From NCBI GenBank assembly GCA_951217055.1, contig OX578286.1:42485937-42549936 (forward strand): 64,000 nt of DNA, given 5' to 3'. The notes under the pieces are model-generated. The model was not told where the DNA came from, searched no databases, and saw only the letters and a program-made list of their open reading frames with translations. The position numbers were made by a program, and so were the translations under genes. Source of the stretch: Gerris lacustris (taxonomy: Eukaryota; Arthropoda; Insecta; Hemiptera; Gerridae). This document shows positions 58,149 through 64,000 of this stretch, piece by piece. The number at the start of each line of letters is the position of its first letter. Position 1 is the stretch's first letter.

Positions 58149-58177
58149 GGGGGGGGGGGGGGGGGGGGGGGGGGGGG
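58149..58177 (+). repeat. Run of 29 G
   Basis: An uninterrupted G homopolymer. The proline-rich ORF on the - strand (57911-58198) comes from it and is not a gene. Confidence 0.95.
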
Positions 58178-58224
58178 AGACGCAAATGTTTGATGCATTT
58201 TGGTAAAAGGCGTGGAAAATTAAA

Positions 58225-58910
58225 CAATTAACAGGTGATATACATTTTTGTAATCTACTCTTTAATAACTTTGATTTGTTGCCCTACACAAAATTTCAAA
58301 AAAAAAAATCCTATTTTTGTGGTGGGAATTATCCGCCATATTGGATTCCCAGTAAATTAGTTAAAATTGCTATTCTAATTTTTCCTATGGTCCAGCAAAC
58401 CACTTGGCATATTTTTTATACTTCTAGTAACTGCAGAAAATTAAACAATTTTCACGTGTTACAGAGGAAGAGGTTCCTGGTTCAAACCCCAGGGGGGTCA
58501 CAATGTTTTTTATTGGTAATAACGAAAAGGTTCATTAATTTTTTTCCGGAAATATTCATCAGTCCACCTTAGGGTATAAGCGCGATTTATTTTAACATTT
58601 TAAGAATAGGCGCTATAGAGTAGTTGGTGGGGGGACATTTGTATTTTTGTGTATTTCCATTTATAAATACAAAAAAAATGTTTTTATATTTTTGTAATCT
58701 ACAGTTCAATGCCGTTTATTTGATACCCCACACAAAATTTTAAACAAATATTTCGTTTCGAGTGTCATGAATTATCCGCCATCTTGGATTCCCAGTAAAT
58801 CAGATCAAGTTGCAAATCTTATTTTTTCTATGGCCCACCAGACCAAAACTTTTGATGTTTCTTGACAAAATGGCGCCGAAAATTAAACACTTTCCCTAAG
58901 TGGTATATAT
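58225..58910 (+). repeat. Diverged ~450-bp tandem duplication
   Basis: TTTTGTAATCTAC, CACACAAAATTT, GAATTATCCGCCAT.TTGGAT, TCCCAGTAAAT and CTATGG recur in order from 58246 and 58690. The first copy contains CCTGGTTCAAACCCCAGG, a T-arm lookalike with no tRNA body. The 98-codon ORF 58276-58572 is a by-product. Confidence 0.65.
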
Positions 58911-60399
58911 CACACAAATATTATTCCGAATTTTATCGGAGTAAAAACTGAAAAACTGAAGTAAGAACTATTTAGTTAGCGCTTATTGATACCAACATCA
59001 CGTTTGTAGTTGTACTATATCAATACCACAATATTAAATTGTTGTAGTTTAACAAAAACTGGAGTTACAGATTCATGTTGACAAGCTGTGCGCTCATCTT
59101 TATAACAAACTTCAGGTATACAACCACTTGATGTAAACAGATTTCAAAGTTAAAGAATTGGCCCCAGATCACAGACGGCAGAATTTTTTTTAAAAACGCT
59201 CTCTCAGACTGAGGTGAATTTACATCTCGGTCAAATGCTGCGAGCGGATTTTGTGTGTATTCAAATAGGTGAAATCGGAAATATAAATAAATAAATTTGC
59301 GGATCAGGTCCAGGTAAATATAGTAATTTAAGGTAATTAATAATTGATTTGGATCCTCAATTTGAAGTTTGTTGAAACCAAACTGAAAACACAGTTAAAT
59401 TATCTTGAGTTAAAAATCCTAGCATCTTTTTATATGTTTTTCTTTTGCCATCAATTCACACCTACGGTGAGAGGAGAAAGGTGTTATGAGTCTCTCACTC
59501 GAAGGATAAGGCAATAACAGACGATAATAGCATAATAATCTTATAAAAAAGTTCTCACTTAAAATCAACCATTTATAAGTCATTGAAAAATTACAAAAAG
59601 TGCGAGTTACGTGTTAAATTATGGAACTTTGAAGTGTTTTTCTTTAGTTAAATCTAAAAGTGGTCTGTTTTTCTTTAACCTAGACACTTTCTTATTGTCC
59701 ACTTTTAGCACTTTAAAAGCACTTTCTAACTTTACTTTAAAAATCCACTTTAAAGTCGTAACTGGTCTAAGGAGAGGAAGCGTATTGCGTTATGTTGGTG
59801 TGCGTTTGGTATATTATAGCGAGGCGGGTTTTATAGCTACCTTTTCTCTTTTGTGGTTACTTTTTCTATTAGTATGGTTACGATGAGAGTTAAATCGAGG
59901 AAGCTATTTCTTTATTTCCTTAAGTCCATCGACTTTTAAAAGTGTTTTGTTTTACTGCTTAGAACTAAAGTTTCGAGAAATCGTTGTCAATCTTTCTTAA
60001 CATTTTTGTTTTAAAGGTTAAATTTCAAAAGTGACAAAACCTTCATCATAAATTGTACGAACTTTATGGAAATTTAAATGTAAAAAGAACCATGAAAATA
60101 TGAAAATAATTTATTAAAATAGTTCTTTTTTTTTATTAATCTGTAAAATAGTTAATAATAAAAACAGGGAACAAGTTTTAATACGGCATTCATAAAAATT
60201 TTCAACTTCAAAAATAATAGTATAAAATATAAAGTAATGATATACTAAACTGTAGTCAAGCCCATAGTGAAAGATGGTAAATATGCCTGGATTGTCTTGC
60301 CCACGGATGAAGAAGTTTTAAGAAAACGAATAAGAGAAATATAGAGAAAAGTACTATCAACGTAACATGATGATTAGACCAAATAAAGGAACCATATAG
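58911..60399. other. AT-rich DNA, no gene supported
   Basis: A 91-codon ORF (59611-59886), hydrophobic at its C-terminus, was inspected. It has no start context, splice sites or recognised domain. The rest is featureless. Confidence 0.4.
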
Positions 60400-60604
60400 A
60401 AAAACGGGCATTTAATTCCAGACGGAAAGATGCCAAAAAACTAATAGATGAGCAACCAGGAGGTAGAAGAGATGGCTCGAAGTGGTTGAGGAACTGAGGA
60501 GTATTGGTGTCCAGAGCTTGAGGGATGGGGCACAGGATAGCGATGACAGGAGATGCTTTGCTAAGAAGGACGGACTCCTACATGATCTGCAGTACCTAGG
60601 ATGA
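60400..60604 (+). pseudogene. Remnant of non-LTR retrotransposon ORF, C-terminal tail
   Basis: In the frame from 60488 the sequence reads EELRSIGVQSLRDGAQDSDD and then RRCFAKKDGLLHDLQYLG with TGA at 60602-60604. It resembles the conserved C-terminal region of reverse-transcriptase proteins in which a DLRxxGVxxW-type motif is followed by AQDR..WR. Upstream, in a shifted frame, GGRRDGSKWL corresponds to the usual basic stretch before W. At least one frameshift; the RT domain itself is absent. Confidence 0.6.
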
Positions 60605-61224
60605 AACTTGAGAATCGGAAAAAATAGAGAACTTTAGAGAAAGACGACTTTGAATCTAATGCCAAAGCATGTTGGACATGATGGTTAGATCATTGGTAGA
60701 GTGAATGGTCGGGCAGCCCTCTACCAAGCTGCTAGCTTAATGTAAATCGTAGAGTATAGCGGATGAAATTTGCTAGAGTAAATAGGATAGTGCATTGGTA
60801 GAGTGACTCTACCCCCACGTCCCCTCTTATTATTAACTACCTCCTCTCAGTAATTTATTTTTTAATGTGTCTAGGCCACCCTATTTTGTTTATTTTTCAC
60901 GTATAAATTTCGTGATGAAGTGGTCCGAGTCGGAAACTTTAAAATAGTAACATTTTATGATATGGAATCTCCCATAAGCGTGTCACACTTCTTGATTATA
61001 GGTGTAATCATGTTCAATTATAAATTACATTTTCAGATTCATACTTAAGCACAAAATTCTCTAGGATAGACTGTGGTACATTTTTTTTCTTTTCCAGAAC
61101 TTCTTCTATGGCCTCTAACAGCACATCTGTACATTTTGATATATATTTTTAACGCTTAAAACTAAGCTAGTGTACTCTGCCACTTACTCTACCAATTAGG
61201 CTGAAAACCTAGATTAAGAAGGTA
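60605..61224. other. Unassigned, with ATTGGTAGAGTGA words
   Basis: ATTGGTAGAGTGAATGGTCG at about 60692 and CATTGGTAGAGTGACTCTAC at about 60793 are partial repeats. No gene was seen. Confidence 0.35.
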
Positions 61225-61375
61225 GAAGGATCCACCTAAGCAAGATTGGTCTCGGAGCTGGAGGCGTCAGAAACAGGATAGATATGACTTAAGAAGCATG
61301 CAGGATGCGAAAAGGATAGCTATATACAAGGATAGGGAAGGTTAGGATTGGCTCGGGATAGCTAAAGCATAAGCC
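61225..61375 (+). pseudogene. Possible second non-LTR reverse-transcriptase tail remnant
   Basis: One frame reads WSRSWRRQKQDRYDLRSMQD then AKRIAIYKDREG, a stop, and DWLGIAKA. DLRSM..A..(A).DRE..W is reminiscent of the same C-terminal tail as at 60.5 kb, but shorter and more decayed. Could be chance. Confidence 0.35.
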
Positions 61376-61507
61376 CAAGTGTACTTGGCTAAACATCAGT
61401 TGGACTAACTCGAACAAAACGTTCTCTTAAGCGGAGTTTATAAGATCCAAGTATTCTTAGTCTAAGTAACACATCCATTTGATCCAAGTGTTTGTGGATC
61501 TTTGAAG

Positions 61508-63024
61508 TAAGGTTTACACGATCCAAGTATACTTGGTCCAAGTAGTGGAACTTTGATACACTATAAAGTAGAGGTTAAGATACATTGTGTGAAATACTTT
61601 TCCCCCTAAAACTTTCAAGTTCAACTGTACTTATTAAATTTAAAACAGTAGTGATAAATAACCTTCTTGTAAACATAACCCAGCACACACTCACAACTTG
61701 GTCATTTTTTGACAGCTCGTTCTCATGATTTGTCAGGTGGGCGCCATTTTCGCTTTTATAAAAGTCTATTTTGATAAAAAATGGGCTGAACTACAGTGTA
61801 CCCCTTAACACGTTACCTATTTTGAAACTTTATATATTGATATATTTTGTCCGTTAAGATGCGATTCTTATGCTGCGGCTGTCGCATGCGTCTGACGCTC
61901 ACGGCTGACGCAGTGCGGCTGACGTAGGTTATAGGGTTTCCTATGAATGCGTTCAGTTGGTAGTGAAAGGGTGGCAATAATGAGTGTCCGCGGTTTGCTT
62001 CTCTATTTGCACTTTGAAGAGATTAAAAAAAATGATTGCAGCTAAGTCAGGGTAATGCTACAGCACACCCTATTTTCAAATCAAGGATTCAGGAAGGTTG
62101 TTTTGAGACACTTATTTCTCAAAAAAGAAATTCCATATTATTTATTTTACTTAAACATTAGGTATATTATTATTTGAATTACTGTATTAAAGTATATATA
62201 CATTTATAATTAAAAACAAAAAAAATCTAGCGGACCCCCCCCCCCTGCCTCTGTATTGTTCCACTGTGTTGTACATGCTTACTATGTCATTGAAAATCAT
62301 ATTTTGTAATCACACTCAACTATCCACCAACTTTTCATTTTCCTCAACTTTAAACAGAACTTTATCCGACATAACTGATTTGATTAAAAAACAAACAAAA
62401 ACCTCGAAAAGTAACAATAGATAAAGTATTAAATATTAGGCACTTTTTCACAATATAACGATACCCGTTCTCCTTCACGTCTGCGTCTACACTGCTCTCG
62501 AACCGGTACGGCCGCACGGCCGGAAGAACCATAGGAATCCCTCCCATTGAATAACATTATAGCAGTGCTCTGCATCTCACGCACTGAGTCAGCCGCAGCA
62601 TAGGAATCTCACCTTTAAACTCTTTTGTTCTTCGATTTGGACCTCTACCTGGTCTATATGCAGGAGGGTTGTTTATCTTCAGAAAATGAGCGGAGCACGC
62701 GAAGCTGTGCGGAGATTGAAAATTCTAGGTCACCACAAAATTAAGGTTAACAAATTGCATTCTAACCCAAAACAAACAGATATTTGTTAAAACGTGTAAA
62801 ATTTTGCAAATCATGCATTGCTTGGATATATTGATGTATGACGTCATTATAAAAATCGATAGTACCGACTTGCGATATCTAGCAGGGGCACCACCATCGT
62901 ACACTGTAGTTTTACCAAAAAAAGAGATGGGGCCCTTAGAACCCAACTTGGACGTCCAAGTTTTTTACCTTGTAGTAGGGTTAAAATTAACTTGGTCCAA
63001 GTATACTTGAATCGTGTAAACGGG
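61508..63024. mobile_element. Inverted-repeat element with GTTTACACGAT ends (~1.5 kb)
   Basis: Left end GTTTACACGATCCAAGTATA then CTTGGTCCAAG; right end CTTGGTCCAAGTATACTTGA then ATCGTGTAAAC. The ~31-bp ends are nearly exact inverted repeats and internally palindromic (CAAGTATACTTG). Related CAAGTGTACTTGG words lie just outside at 61377. It is interrupted by the TTAA-flanked element below. No ORF of note. Confidence 0.75.
61858..62614. mobile_element. Nested element flanked by TTAA
   Basis: GATGCGATTCTTATGCTGCG follows TTAA (61854-61857), and CGCAGCATAGGAATCTCACC precedes TTTAA (TTAA at 62615-62618). TTAA flanks with inverted ends fit piggyBac- or Kolobok-type elements. The interior contains poly-C and ordinary AT-rich DNA; no transposase. 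Confidence 0.65.
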
Positions 63025-64000
63025 TCTTTATCCATAGTGATACTGAAGTTAAAATCATATTTAATACAAATTTCGAGCAGAAAAATTCATAATGAAGGTA
63101 AACAATTAATAAGAAGGTTGTAACTAACAAACAAGTAGTACAATCAGTATATTTTCATAAACAACAAATACCTAAAATGAAATGTAGACCGGTTTTAAAA
63201 CATTGCAGATGTCAGCTGTGTAGTCGAAACAGGTGTTTGTTTCATTATTTTATTTACAGTTTATGACAGTATATTGTAATCTTAACTTAGTTCCTTCATT
63301 ATAAATAAATACCATAAAATCTTCATCAACACTGTAAACTACATTAGAATTTATAAGTTTATGTGAGTCGTCATTAAACTTTTATTATTTTACTACAGTA
63401 GCGTAGCAGTCATAAATTTTATAATTATCGATAAAAGTTGCAAGGGAGAGCCGATTTTCATTTATTTAACAATATTGTCATCATATATATAAAACAGAAT
63501 TAATTGGTCTAATCCACTTAAAAATAAATCGGTTTTAAAAAATCAAAGAGAGATTTGAAATCATTTTGAAAAATACAATCGGGAGTAGAGTAAGTAAGTC
63601 GGGCGGAAAAGGTCGTTTGAAATTAAAAGAGAAAATTACTAAAGTCCAAATCAAGTTAACAATATGGGGCTTCAAGAGCAGACAATAAAATTAGAAGGTT
63701 TGTCCAAAGTCGCGCGTTAAAAGTAGCCGTCGTTAAAAAATACCATCGTTAAACCTGATCTATAAGTGAAGTAATTTTATAGTTGTTTCGGAAGAGAAGG
63801 GTTTTCGAATCATTGGCTTTGATTTTTTAATGATCAACAACTGCGTCGGAGTCTTATTACTTCTGTGGGATGGCTCCCGTAACCCAATTACTCGACTGCA
63901 TACCTTCTATAGAAGTGGCAAAGTGATGTCTGTAAAGTACAGCAGGACTAACACTCCCACAACTCACATTCCACCTAATTAAAAACTTGTTCCAATAGGC
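63025..64000. other. AT-rich DNA, nothing recognised
   Basis: No gene, element end or tandem repeat was recognised to the window end. Confidence 0.5.

Noticed and set aside
57911..58198. Proline-rich ORF on -
   Set aside because: The proline run is the complement of a 29-G homopolymer.
58470..58500. tRNA T-arm lookalike CCTGGTTCAAACCCCAGG
   Set aside because: No D-arm, anticodon arm or acceptor stem around it.

Overview
This window is AT-rich, intron-bearing nuclear DNA from an arthropod, almost certainly an insect. That rests on one unmistakable gene, a knirps-family orphan nuclear receptor split by a GT-AG intron, set in a dense field of eukaryotic transposable elements, tRNA-derived SINE sequence and satellites. 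The order cannot be fixed from the sequence. There is no operon structure, prokaryotic gene, rRNA, functional tRNA or CRISPR array.

The gene lies on the + strand. Coding exon 1 (26161-26238) carries the first zinc finger. A 10.66-kb intron (26239-36902) follows. Coding exon 2 (36903-37523) carries the second finger, the kni box, a Pro-rich region and two PxDL(S/T) motifs of the kind that recruit the CtBP co-repressor. The predicted protein has 232 residues, short for the family, with no ligand-binding domain. A polypyrimidine tract and AG directly abut the ATG, so at least one 5'-UTR exon probably lies upstream; it and the promoter were not found.

Before the gene (1-26160): AT-rich DNA; copies of a dispersed inverted-repeat family with GCCAATTAGTGTGGCACATA ends (family A); a ~0.72-kb element starting GGGTCCGTAGGC (family B); a hAT MITE with a perfect 8-bp target duplication; four tandem arrays (42-bp at 5.2-5.6 kb, 30-bp at 7.9-8.4 kb, 25/50-bp at 12.7-14.0 kb, 88-bp at 20.1-20.7 kb); foldback elements; and repeats that recur later. 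Intron: MITEs, a SINE with an 18-bp target duplication, a nest of three elements whose order of insertion can be read from their duplications, and two inverted copies of one ~0.6-kb repeat.

After the gene (37524-64000): a ~250-bp tandem block, a near full-length family A element, Helitron-like ends, a ~100-bp satellite carrying nested insertions including a 1487-bp hAT-type element with a perfect 8-bp duplication, long TA/TG/G tracts, decayed non-LTR reverse-transcriptase tails and two nested inverted-repeat elements.

No new multi-gene system was seen. The best leads are an element family carrying a conserved ~57-59-codon ORF beside a long hairpin (three copies), the stratified insertion histories, satellites changing from monomer to dimer register, and tRNA-like modules inside two unrelated inverted-repeat elements.
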